A DNA stretch of 64,000 bases from the NCBI RefSeq assembly GCF_900100785.1, contig NZ_FNCP01000004.1, positions 124,001 through 188,000 on the forward strand, read 5' to 3'. The translations under genes were made by a program, and so were the position numbers. This document shows, in pieces, positions 35,507-43,543 of the stretch (within the stretch, counting starts at the first letter, position 1; each line of letters opens with the position of its first letter). The notes under the pieces are model-generated. The model made no database searches. It had not been told where the DNA came from and saw nothing but the letters and a program-made list of their open reading frames with translations. The stretch is from Desulfosporosinus hippei DSM 8344. GTDB lineage: Bacteria > Bacillota > Desulfitobacteriia > Desulfitobacteriales > Desulfitobacteriaceae.

Positions 35507-36163
35507 ATGAAACGAAAAATAGTGCTGTATGTCATTTTAGCCTTAATGGTTGTTGTCGGAGGAGGTATTGGTTACTACTACTGGTATGAAGGGTCCCATT
35601 ACGTGTCTACTGAAGACGCCCGTATTGACGGGGATACTTACCGGGTTATGCCGCGGATATCGGGAAAGCTCCTCAGCCTTCAGATAAAACAGGGTGATAC
35701 GGTAGTCGCAGACCAGATTGTCGGTCAGCAGGATACGAACAATCTGGCCACAGGCTTATTAGATAACGCCAGCCTCCGGGCTCCTATCACGGGAACCGTA
35801 ACCAAAACTCTGGCCAGAGAAGGGGAAGTTCTTTCCCCCGGCCAGCCTATCGCTTTAGTGGTGGATAAAAGCAACTTATACATTTCCGCTAATATTGAGG
35901 AAACCTATATCAGCCGCCTGCAAAACGGAGAAACAGCGGAATTTACCGTGGATAGTTTTCCCGGACATACCCTGACAGGAAAAATAATCGAAATCGGTGA
36001 AGGGACGGTTTCCAGCTTTTCCTTAATGCCTTCTCTCAGCAGCAGCGGCAACTTCACCAAGGTAACCCAGCGGATTCCCATCAAACTATCCATTGATGAC
36101 CAACAGGGGCTTTCATTATCTCCCGGTATGAACGTCGTCTTAAAAATCCAAGCGAAAGGTTAA
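35507..36163 (+). CDS. HlyD/EmrA-family efflux adaptor (short form)
   Basis: 218 residues: one N-terminal membrane anchor, then YVSTEDARIDGDTYRVMPRI and a lipoyl-like half, and the beta-barrel region (LRAPITGTVTKTLAREGEVL). The long coiled-coil hairpin typical of EmrA is missing, so the first lipoyl half joins the second directly. It should bridge the DHA2 pump to the outside of the membrane. Confidence 0.85.
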   Translation: MKRKIVLYVILALMVVVGGGIGYYYWYEGSHYVSTEDARIDGDTYRVMPRISGKLLSLQIKQGDTVVADQIVGQQDTNNLATGLLDNASLRAPITGTVTKTLAREGEVLSPGQPIALVVDKSNLYISANIEETYISRLQNGETAEFTVDSFPGHTLTGKIIEIGEGTVSSFSLMPSLSSSGNFTKVTQRIPIKLSIDDQQGLSLSPGMNVVLKIQAKG

Positions 36164-36178
36164 CCAGGTGAACGAAAC

Positions 36179-37300
36179 ATGAGCAAAGGCATGATTAACA
36201 GACTATTAGCAATTACCCTCTTATCTTCAACATTGGCTTTAATAGTGACCGGCTGCGCTGCAAAGACTACATCGTCCGGCAATCCGGCACCGACTGCCAT
36301 ACCGGTAAAAGTAATGAAAGTCGGCAGCACCACCAATGATGCCAATTTAAGCGGTAAGATTATTGTGGACCAACAAGCGAAAGTTTTCTCCAAGGTGGCT
36401 GGCAAGGTGACCGAGGTAAACGTAAAGGAAGGCTCCCTTGTCAAAAAAGGCGACTTACTTGTTCAGTTGGATACTTTTGATAGTGGGAATAAAGTGATCC
36501 AAACCCAAAGCTCGTTGGAAACTTTAAAACAAACCATTGTTCAGACTAAAATTGCCCTGGACTACGCCCAAACCAATTACGATCGCACTAAAGCCCTAGC
36601 GGAATCCGGAGTCGTTCCGCAAAGTGATTTGGATGCTGTCAACACGAAGCTGAAGACAGCTGAAGCAGCCTACGAACAAGCAAAGGCCGGATTGCCAGGA
36701 GCCGAAGCTTCTTTAGCCCTGGCCCAAAGTGCCGTACAGGATGCGTCCATCTATTCTCCCCTTAACGGTACCGTAACCGAAAAGCTGATTAATCCGGGGG
36801 AAATGGCCTCTCCCGGGGTCTCAATGCTGACGATCGTTAACATGCAGGAAGTTCTGCTGCAGGTAAGCGTTCCTCAAGATAAAGTTTTTCAGGTCAAGCC
36901 GGGGACTCCTGTAGAAGTATTTGTAGACGGGATAGACCAGAAATTTAACGGAACCATCGACTTGATCAGCCCTGTATCCGATTCAACCAACAATACCTTC
37001 CCTGTAAAAATAAGGATAGACAATACTTCAGCTGTATTACGGGTTGGCATGATTGCCAGGATCTCCCTGGATTCCATGAACGGGAAAATCTCAGAACTAC
37101 CTAAGTCCTCTATCGTAGAGCAGGACCAGAAATATTATGTTTACAAGGTAGATAATGATGTGGCTCGTCTCGTCCAAGTGGAAGTTAAGGAAAAAGACTC
37201 TAACTGGAATTACGTCATAAACGGAGTTGCCAATAATGATGAGATCGTCATTAATCCAGGCTCCCAATTGACCGACGGGGTTAAAGTCCAGATTAATTAG
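36179..37300 (+). CDS. RND/HlyD-type efflux periplasmic adaptor lipoprotein
   Basis: 373 residues. Lipoprotein signal with VTGCAAK (lipobox TGC), then lipoyl half KVFSKVAGKVTEVNVKEGSL, a coiled-coil hairpin (about 90-160), the second lipoyl half and beta-barrel, and a membrane-proximal domain. It has the MacA/AcrA-like layout. It is the second adaptor in the same operon, 15 bases after the first. Confidence 0.87.
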   Translation: MSKGMINRLLAITLLSSTLALIVTGCAAKTTSSGNPAPTAIPVKVMKVGSTTNDANLSGKIIVDQQAKVFSKVAGKVTEVNVKEGSLVKKGDLLVQLDTFDSGNKVIQTQSSLETLKQTIVQTKIALDYAQTNYDRTKALAESGVVPQSDLDAVNTKLKTAEAAYEQAKAGLPGAEASLALAQSAVQDASIYSPLNGTVTEKLINPGEMASPGVSMLTIVNMQEVLLQVSVPQDKVFQVKPGTPVEVFVDGIDQKFNGTIDLISPVSDSTNNTFPVKIRIDNTSAVLRVGMIARISLDSMNGKISELPKSSIVEQDQKYYVYKVDNDVARLVQVEVKEKDSNWNYVINGVANNDEIVINPGSQLTDGVKVQIN

Positions 37301-37313
37301 GAGGGACGACAGA

Positions 37314-38849
37314 ATGTGGTTAGCCTTATGTGCGGTCATATTGGGAACCTTTGTAACGGTTCTCAATAATAGTTTGATTAATGTGGCCATTCCCGAAATG
37401 ACCAATGTGTTTGGATCTACCACCGATACAATGCAGTGGGTTTTAACGGGATATTCCCTGGCTGCCGCAATTGTCATACCGCTCAGTGGTTTTCTGGGTG
37501 ACCGGTTTGGGACTAAGAAACTATTCATCATCTCCTTAGCCGGCTTTACCATAACTTCGGTATTATGCGGTTTGGCCTGGAGTGATATCAGCCTGATTGC
37601 CTTTCGGGTCCTGCAGGGCATATCAGGGGGGGTACTCTCTCCTTTAAGCATGACGATCATTTACGGGATTGTTCCTAAAAACAAAATCGGAACAGCTCTG
37701 GGCATATGGGGAATTGCGGCTATGGCAGCCCCGGCAGTAGGACCTACCATCAGTGGCTATTTAATTGATTTCTTTAGCTGGCGCTGGCTGTTTTTCATCA
37801 GTGTTCCCTTTGGGATTTTTGCCGTTACGGCAGGGATATTCCTGCTTAAAGAATCACCGCTGAAGCAAGCCAGCTTTGATCTGGGGGGAGCGGTATTATC
37901 CGTTATTTTCTTTTCCACCCTGCTTCTGGCTTTAGGTCAGGGCAATAAAGAAGGCTGGACTTCCTTATATATCGTAGGCCTGTTGTTTGTTTCCTTCTTT
38001 AGCCTGCTGCTGCTGATCTGGGTGGAAGCCGGAGCGGAAGACCCCCTCCTCGATTTGCAGTTATTTAAAAATCCGATTTTCACCTTAAGTGTGATCTGCG
38101 GCGGTTTGGTCATGGCAGGGTTAATGGGAGGGTCTTTTCTTGTTCCCCTCTATTTACAAAATGTGCAGGGGTTAACTCCCATTGACACGGGGATTATTAT
38201 GATACCTCAAGGTGTCTTAATGGCCTTAATGATGCCCCTCAGCGGCAGGCTATTTGATAAGCTAGGGGTAGTCCCTGTTGCTATAGCCGGTTTGCTTTTA
38301 ATGAGTACGACCACCTATGAGCTGCAGCACCTGGCTATTAATACACCCATTCCCTGGCTGACTGTGATTCTGGCCCTGCGGGGAATGGGAATTGGGCTAT
38401 GTATGATGCCAATTACCACCGCCGGAATGAATTCGATTCCTAAAGAACTTATCGGACGGGGATCCTCCTTATCCAATGTCTTGCGTCAGGTTGCGGGGAC
38501 AATGTCCATTGCCATATTTACCACGCTCATGACCAATCGCCAGATTTTTCATGTCAGAAACATCGCGGACGGTATTCCTTCCGATTCCTATCTGGCGACA
38601 CAAGCTCTTAGTCAGATTTCATCAGCACTTGCCCAAATGGGTACGGATGCTGCCACAGCGACGGGTGGTGCCAGTGCTGTTTTAGTCGGTATTATGCAAA
38701 AAGAAGCCTTAAACTCTGCCATTGCGGATACTTTTCTGATCTCTGCTATACCTTTGTTTGTCTGTATTCCCTGTGTCTTTTTATTTATCAAGAGAAGAAC
38801 AGTTAAGACGAAGGAGAAAATGGTTCCCGCGAAGGAAGCGGCTCTTTAA
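37314..38849 (+). CDS. DHA2-family MFS drug exporter (EmrB-like)
   Basis: 511 residues, about 14 membrane helices. N-terminal VLNNSLINVAIPEMTNVFGS and motif A GDRFGTKKLF, then motif C around GPTISGYLIDFFSWRWLFFI are standard for DHA2/EmrB transporters that expel lipophilic drugs with proton influx. Last gene of the MarR-regulated operon. Confidence 0.9.
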   Translation: MWLALCAVILGTFVTVLNNSLINVAIPEMTNVFGSTTDTMQWVLTGYSLAAAIVIPLSGFLGDRFGTKKLFIISLAGFTITSVLCGLAWSDISLIAFRVLQGISGGVLSPLSMTIIYGIVPKNKIGTALGIWGIAAMAAPAVGPTISGYLIDFFSWRWLFFISVPFGIFAVTAGIFLLKESPLKQASFDLGGAVLSVIFFSTLLLALGQGNKEGWTSLYIVGLLFVSFFSLLLLIWVEAGAEDPLLDLQLFKNPIFTLSVICGGLVMAGLMGGSFLVPLYLQNVQGLTPIDTGIIMIPQGVLMALMMPLSGRLFDKLGVVPVAIAGLLLMSTTTYELQHLAINTPIPWLTVILALRGMGIGLCMMPITTAGMNSIPKELIGRGSSLSNVLRQVAGTMSIAIFTTLMTNRQIFHVRNIADGIPSDSYLATQALSQISSALAQMGTDAATATGGASAVLVGIMQKEALNSAIADTFLISAIPLFVCIPCVFLFIKRRTVKTKEKMVPAKEAAL

Positions 38850-38942
38850 GCGGATGGTTTGAAGCGGTTCATAATTTTACATTTTACTTTTGCGGTTATT
38901 TCAAACCATATGTTCTTCCCCATAAAAGAGAGACTGATCCCG

Positions 38943-38988
38943 GGCTTGTACCAAGAATTTTTCGCGCGTAAGATTCTTGGTACAAGCC
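38943..38988. repeat. 16-bp perfect hairpin downstream of the efflux operon
   Basis: Arms 38943-38958 and 38973-38988 pair perfectly with a 14-base loop. No T-run follows. It may stabilise or end the operon transcript. Nothing else is seen between 38850 and 39068. Confidence 0.6.
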
Positions 38989-39068
38989 ATTATCTTTGCG
39001 CCTCTCTATTTGTTCACGTCATTCCCCAAGTCTGCCCATTCTTCGAATGCCATCTCTTCACCAGCATG

Positions 39069-39299
39069 CTAAGTACTCCGATACTTATTTTCAATTTTAT
39101 GGGCTAATGATTTTATAAACTCTTCTGTAGTCGGGATTCCACCCTTACGATGTATAACTTTCTGCATAATCTTTTCACTCTCTGATTTATCTATTTTTTT
39201 GTAGACATAATCAATAGTCGCTTGCATTTCTCTTTTAACTTCAGGAACAGTAACGCCATGCTCTTTGGCAATTTTTCGATATATATTTCTCATGCTCAT
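39069..39299 (-). CDS. Spo0A C-terminal-like small protein
   Basis: 76 residues whose N-terminal part (IYRKIAKEHGVTVPEVKREM followed by QATIDYVY) matches the Spo0A-C-like helical domain of the 'sporulation initiation factor Spo0A C-terminal' family of small Clostridia proteins. No receiver domain. It could bind DNA but lacks the full effector region; role unknown. It is divergent from an XRE regulator. Confidence 0.65.
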   Translation of the reverse strand: MSMRNIYRKIAKEHGVTVPEVKREMQATIDYVYKKIDKSESEKIMQKVIHRKGGIPTTEEFIKSLAHKIENKYRST

Positions 39300-39451
39300 G
39301 TTAGCTTGCCGCCTTTCACACTATTTGACATTGTATTTATTTTATTTTGCAACTTTTCAAATTGTATGTCAATCAAAATAAGACTTTAGATGTTGCGAAT
39401 AACAACTTATTAAAATGTACAATATTGTATACAAGGCGGTGATCACATAAT

Positions 39452-39760
39452 ATGTATGAGAAGTATTTATCTGAACGAATTGCAAAACTGAGAACAATGA
39501 AAAAGGTTTCTGCTCGTGATATGAGTTTATCCATTGGACAAAATGAAAATTATATTAATCATATTGAGAATGGTAAATCTATGCCCTCTATGCAAGTATT
39601 CTTTTATATCTGTGAATACTTCAACATTTCCCCCAAGGAATTCTTTGATGAGAAGACAATTAATCCACCTTTAATAAAGGCGGTCATTGATGACCTAAAT
39701 CAATTGGATGAAAAGCAAATAATGAACATTCACGAGTTGATCAAAGGGCTAAGGAAGTAG
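39452..39760 (+). CDS. XRE-family helix-turn-helix regulator
   Basis: 102 residues. The HTH is visible as SARDMSLSIGQNENYINHIE followed by NGKSMPSMQVFFYICEYF. The acidic C-terminal half likely dimerises. A long terminator-like hairpin follows (39815). It stands divergent from the Spo0A-C-like gene, and may control it. Confidence 0.82.
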   Translation: MYEKYLSERIAKLRTMKKVSARDMSLSIGQNENYINHIENGKSMPSMQVFFYICEYFNISPKEFFDEKTINPPLIKAVIDDLNQLDEKQIMNIHELIKGLRK

Positions 39761-39814
39761 TTATCGTTGGCCTCAATATTTTCGTCAACAGACATCACAC
39801 ACAACCTTCAGTTA

Positions 39815-39878
39815 AAAAATTCGGTGGTTTTGAGATGGACTAATCCAGATTAGTCGACCTCAAAACCGCCGAATTTTT
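39815..39878. terminator. Long palindromic terminator, copy 2 of a repeat family
   Basis: Arms 39815-39834 and 39859-39878 pair over 20 bases with one G-U wobble, and an inner stem GACTAAT/ATTAGTC tops it. A run of T follows on the plus strand. The sequence is homologous to the hairpin at 34218-34279, with compensating differences. It ends the XRE gene. Confidence 0.72.
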
Positions 39879-39980
39879 AATTTCATCATTTTAGCTGATA
39901 TTGATTCCGGAAAGAGTCCTACCAAAGATCATGTCCTCAGCAAGTATCTAAAAAAGTAAAGAACTTAAAGTTTATAGCCC

Positions 39981-40202
39981 CTAATGCTTATTACTTTTCT
40001 CATCCAAACGATCAACTGCTACCCGGATTCCACTTAGCATAGCTAAATAGTTGTGCTTGGACTCAAGTAAATTTAATTCAGTAATAATATCTTCTGGTTT
40101 TTCAGGAGTTTCAGGTACAATTCGCATATTTTCCTTTAACGCGAACAACGAGGATATTAGTGCAAAGAAGCGTAATGCGTCTTCTTCCCCATTGCTGGCT
40201 TT
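39981..40202 (-). other. In-frame continuation of the RelA/SpoT-domain gene after a UAG codon
   Basis: Directly after the TAG at 40203-40205 the same frame stays open for 73 more codons: KASNGEEDALRFFALISSLF and on to a second TAG at 39981. This is the expected C-terminal helical part of the family. The gene is therefore interrupted by a single amber codon only. Confidence 0.7.
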
Positions 40203-40766
40203 CTATGCTTGCTTAGTAAACAACCCCATCGTTTCCACTGCAGTTGCCCATAAATGCTGCAAGTGTGTACGTACTTGAATTTCAATGAGCATATTGCGGT
40301 TATATGTCTCTTTAGTGTCGCTTTGATATTGATACACTAGATGGTAACTCCTATAGCCAGAGCGCTTTGGTTGTTGTATATAATCGCATTCCTTTTTCAG
40401 AATATGGCGAACACGAGATGATTTGTATTTTTTTGCTGCATCGTATACTTCATTAATAGTAGGAACGACAACCCTACATCCACCCAAATCTTGCATAGTC
40501 CAAAGGCTCATAGTAGGCTCTCGTTCTAATTTTTTAACAATTGAATCAAGTCGCTTCAACCTCTGCGCAACAATAAAATTAGGTTTGTCATATTTTCTTT
40601 TCAAGTGACAATAAATTACTTGAAGCGGGAATGCATGTGAAGCTCTCCAGTTATCAATAATCATTAACGCTTCTTTGCTTTCTTCAAAACTTGTAGCAGT
40701 ATCTTTTATCTTTTTACCCGCATTAATGATTTGACCTTTTGAGTATTCCGGCAATTTCCATCCCAT
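40203..40766 (-). CDS. RelA/SpoT (nucleotidyltransferase) domain protein, interrupted by UAG
   Basis: About 187 residues from the ATG at 40766, seven bases after AAAGGAGGAG. The RelA/SpoT synthetase fold is visible: RLKRLDSIVKKLER, MQDLGGCRVVV, RSGYRSYHLVYQY and the catalytic MLIEIQVRTHLQHLWATAVE. Such single-domain proteins make (p)ppGpp/(p)ppApp or modify tRNA as toxins (as in CapRel/ToxSAS classes). The C-terminal 73 residues follow after an in-frame TAG. It is either a recent pseudogene or is read through. Confidence 0.8.
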   Translation of the reverse strand: MGWKLPEYSKGQIINAGKKIKDTATSFEESKEALMIIDNWRASHAFPLQVIYCHLKRKYDKPNFIVAQRLKRLDSIVKKLEREPTMSLWTMQDLGGCRVVVPTINEVYDAAKKYKSSRVRHILKKECDYIQQPKRSGYRSYHLVYQYQSDTKETYNRNMLIEIQVRTHLQHLWATAVETMGLFTKQA

Positions 40767-40999
40767 TTTACTCCTCCTTTGAATACTGAACATTAATTTT
40801 ATTTCAATTTAAATATTGCTTTGAGTAAAATAATCAACTATTATCCACCTAACTGTGCCATAGGTGGCGCTGCCTGCTGCACGATACAGGTTATCCTTTG
40901 CTTTTTTGTATTATATTCTAAGCTTACAGCTATTTAGGCAGCAGATTTATTATATTATTTTTTATGTCTTCGTCGTTTTCGTCCAAATTTCCTCCTTCA

Positions 41000-41143
41000 T
41001 TAAATATTGTCACAATTAGAAGTAACCCTAATCTCTCCTTTTCGGCACCAAAACTTGAGGGAGTTTCGCTGTACATCTATTTGCTCCACTATCCCAGCTA
41101 ATGCCATTTCAGTATTTTTGCTTTGACTCGAAGTTCTACTCAT
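41000..41143 (-). CDS. Small hypothetical protein (47 residues)
   Basis: Starts MSRTSSQSKNTEMALAGIVE after a strong GGGGGCGG site. The C-terminal part is basic with one Cys pair. No family recognised; it may be the small partner of the RelA-like gene downstream. Bases 41144-41299 hold nothing visible. Confidence 0.45.
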   Translation of the reverse strand: MSRTSSQSKNTEMALAGIVEQIDVQRNSLKFWCRKGEIRVTSNCDNI

Positions 41144-41299
41144 GAGACCGCCCCCTTCTATGAGTCTTCGACGACTTAGACGAGTATGAATTGTTTTTGA
41201 CGGGTTCTATAGCTGTAAATCGAAGGCTGCGAGCCTTAACCTTTCCAATGTAACACTTTACAAAAGGGTATCTAGACCGTACCCTAACAATTTTCTTAC

Positions 41300-41460
41300 C
41301 TATCCAAGATAAACATTCTCATTATGCCACTCTAAATAATATAAGTCCGGCAATAGTTCTTTTCGCTCAGGCAAAATCATTAATTTTTTTCCATGGTGGG
41401 CATAGTATTCTTTGCCATTTCCAAAGTCCTCTTTTATTCGATGGCTAACTTCTACATTAA
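41300..41460 (-). pseudogene. Frameshifted C-terminal part of the HNH endonuclease gene
   Basis: In the -1 frame the text continues LNVEVSHRIKEDFGNGKEYY and ends PDLYYLEWHNENVYLG with a stop at 41300. It is the natural continuation of DRGYITVDKIL in the main frame. A single base is missing in an A/T-rich stretch near 41455-41462. Confidence 0.75.
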
Positions 41461-42240
41461 GATTTTATCGACGGTGATATATCCTCTATCAAACAAGGTA
41501 TGAAAATCTCTTCTAAGGAGCAATCCATTGGTGATCTCATGGGGTCCAGCCATACTGTAGGGCTTAATATGAGCCGCCTCTAAAACCGGTAGGGTCTTCT
41601 CGCCTGTGATTGCACATCGTCGTTGGTAAGCATCCGTAATCAAAACTTTAAATGCTCCTTGGCCGATTCTAGGTTTAATAATATGTTCTTTTCCGTAACA
41701 GTTCTGAAAGCTAATCTCCCTTATACTTGATTGAGAAATACTATTGAATCTAAGCTTTTCTTGCACTTGCATATAAAGCATTTGGCCGGTCATATCTCGG
41801 GTATCATATGTTTTACCTTGAACTATATTACGATTCCAATCTTTAGGAACTGGAATCCAGTCCTGTTCATTAAAATAAAATGGCATGGAGAGAATAATAC
41901 ATCCTATGTATGGGTCAGGATTTGATAATCGATTCGTCTTTTTGTATTTGTAGATCCGGTTATTGAGTTCTATCAGACTGGTAGCACCATTGGCAATGCC
42001 AAAAGCATCCCAAGCTAAAGAAGATGGCAAAATGGAAAACTTCAGAAATAACCCTCCACCAACGATATAATCCTTAGGGCTATGGAGTTTGAACAAAAAA
42101 AGGTCTCCTTCATCTAGGGCCTTAAAGTTTGTCCGGCCTCCAGGTTTCCAAAAGTTTATTTCCTCGCAATTCGCCTGTTTAAGGGTCTTAAACCAGTCAA
42201 AGTCTGTGATTCCAACATATATTTTCACATGAATTCGCAT
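41452..42240 (-). CDS. HNH endonuclease, C-terminally frameshifted
   Basis: 262 residues in this frame. The HNH site is in the C-terminal third: RRCAITGEKTLPVLEAAHIK and NGLLLRRDFHTLFDRGYI, the form typical of restriction-type HNH nucleases with an N-terminal recognition domain (here about 1-190). The frame ends early at 41452 because of a one-base deletion. The truncated product retains the HNH core but lacks about 50 C-terminal residues, so activity is uncertain. Confidence 0.8.
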   Translation of the reverse strand: MRIHVKIYVGITDFDWFKTLKQANCEEINFWKPGGRTNFKALDEGDLFLFKLHSPKDYIVGGGLFLKFSILPSSLAWDAFGIANGATSLIELNNRIYKYKKTNRLSNPDPYIGCIILSMPFYFNEQDWIPVPKDWNRNIVQGKTYDTRDMTGQMLYMQVQEKLRFNSISQSSIREISFQNCYGKEHIIKPRIGQGAFKVLITDAYQRRCAITGEKTLPVLEAAHIKPYSMAGPHEITNGLLLRRDFHTLFDRGYITVDKILM

Positions 42241-42258
42241 CCTAACCTATTATTCATG

Positions 42259-42411
42259 TCATACCTTATTTATTAAATCCGGCAGCCAAACCGGACAATC
42301 TAGCCCAATTGCAGATAAAGTTCTCTTTGCAATATCAAAATAAGCCATGCCCGAAACCGATACTTTACAATATGCAAAATATTTGCTGTGTTCGCATATG
42401 ACTAGTCCCAT
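42259..42411 (-). CDS. Possible small ORF (50 residues)
   Basis: MGLVICEHSKYFAYCKVSVS followed by a helix and CPVWLPDLINKV at the C-terminus. No ribosome site. A similar CPVWL ending occurs in a short frame at about 43020-43080, so both may be remnants of one small family. Not recognised. Confidence 0.3.
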   Translation of the reverse strand: MGLVICEHSKYFAYCKVSVSGMAYFDIAKRTLSAIGLDCPVWLPDLINKV

Positions 42412-42499
42412 ATCATTGGTCGGTTAATATTTATCCACCTTGGATCCAGTTGCATTTTAATCCTAGATTATCTTTTAAACGATCGTTCCATAACAACAT

Positions 42500-43006
42500 T
42501 CAGAATTTTGAATACTTGGACCTTGATACTACTCTATTTGAATGTCGATTTATACGAGAACGATTAGAAGGGCGCTCTCCATTCCTTCTTAGACTAACTT
42601 TTAGGCTAAATATCAATATTGGTTCATGTTGAGTGAAAGAAGACTTCAATCGTTGTTTGCACCGCTTGTATCTATTAGTTATCTTAACTGCGAATGCTGG
42701 AAGAGGCGGAAGTGGTCTATAGGGAAAGTGTTCTGCGTGGTATTGTCTAGCGGTCATAACGATTTTACGAAATGCTTTACTTTTATGTAAACGAGATATG
42801 TCTTTGGCCTTAGCTGTACCAGCTTGATCATTAGTTCGGGCATCTATAACCGCTCCAGTAAAAACATTTAATTTAAGATAACCACGTTTTTTATCTATAC
42901 AATGTCCATGAGGAATTGAGGGCAAATGATCATCATCATGCGCATTTATTTCCCATGCACATCTCCATATTTGAAAATCCGGAATTAAAAGATCATGCTG
43001 GTCCAT
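42500..43006 (-). CDS. Hypothetical protein with His/Asp-rich N-terminus
   Basis: 168 residues from the ATG at 43006 (AAAGGAAGTG upstream). The N-terminal part contains AHDDDHLPSIPHGHCIDKKR and TGAVIDARTNDQAGTAKAKD, and the C-terminal quarter is very basic. A metal-binding or nuclease-associated role is possible but unproven. It sits just upstream of the HNH gene on the same strand, so the two may be linked. Confidence 0.45.
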   Translation of the reverse strand: MDQHDLLIPDFQIWRCAWEINAHDDDHLPSIPHGHCIDKKRGYLKLNVFTGAVIDARTNDQAGTAKAKDISRLHKSKAFRKIVMTARQYHAEHFPYRPLPPLPAFAVKITNRYKRCKQRLKSSFTQHEPILIFSLKVSLRRNGERPSNRSRINRHSNRVVSRSKYSKF

Positions 43007-43119
43007 CAAATACACTTCCTTTAATAAAATCAATCCGACTACTATTTTTTAACAACCAAACTGGGCAATATTCTAATAATTCTTTACTAATTACTAAATT
43101 CCTCCAAGTTGTATTAGTT

Positions 43120-43145
43120 AAAATAAAAAGACGCTATTCAGCGTC
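43120..43145 (-). terminator. Intrinsic terminator below the defence operon
   Basis: On the minus strand GACGCT GAAT AGCGTC forms a six-pair stem with a tetraloop followed by TTTTTATTTT. It is the first terminator after the helicase gene end at 43544. Confidence 0.7.
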
Positions 43146-43170
43146 AAAGTTATTGGTAATGCAAGTAAAA

Positions 43171-43326
43171 CTATAGTGGAGATATACCCACCCAAGCACA
43201 CCTTCCAACTGGTACAGGAGCCTCTTTGGCAAGCCGATTACGGCCCTTTCCCCTTATCTGGAATGATCCGGCGACGCCAATATCATACTTAAGGTCTTTA
43301 TTGATCCAACTTATAAGATTAACTTC
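43171..43326 (-). pseudogene. Gene-end fragment of unknown family
   Basis: A 51-codon frame without a start gives protein-like text, DLKYDIGVAGSFQIRGKGRN and then VPVGRCAWVGISPL with a stop. It lies between the defence operon and its terminator. Not recognised. Bases 43327-43543 hold nothing more. Confidence 0.35.
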
Positions 43327-43543
43327 CTATTTCCTGCCTTTTGCCTTTTGGTGATTCCTAAAGACCTAAAGATCCAATAATCAGCCTATTATTACTTTCT
43401 ACTTTTCGATTTTACAGTCAATCTCCCATAAAATGGTTAGGAAAATTATAACTACAAGTTACAGCCTTATAATTTCGCGGTTCAGCCCGCCGACAAACTA
43501 TCAATAGCAGTTATACGAAAAGCAAGTACTTCGTAAACTTTTA

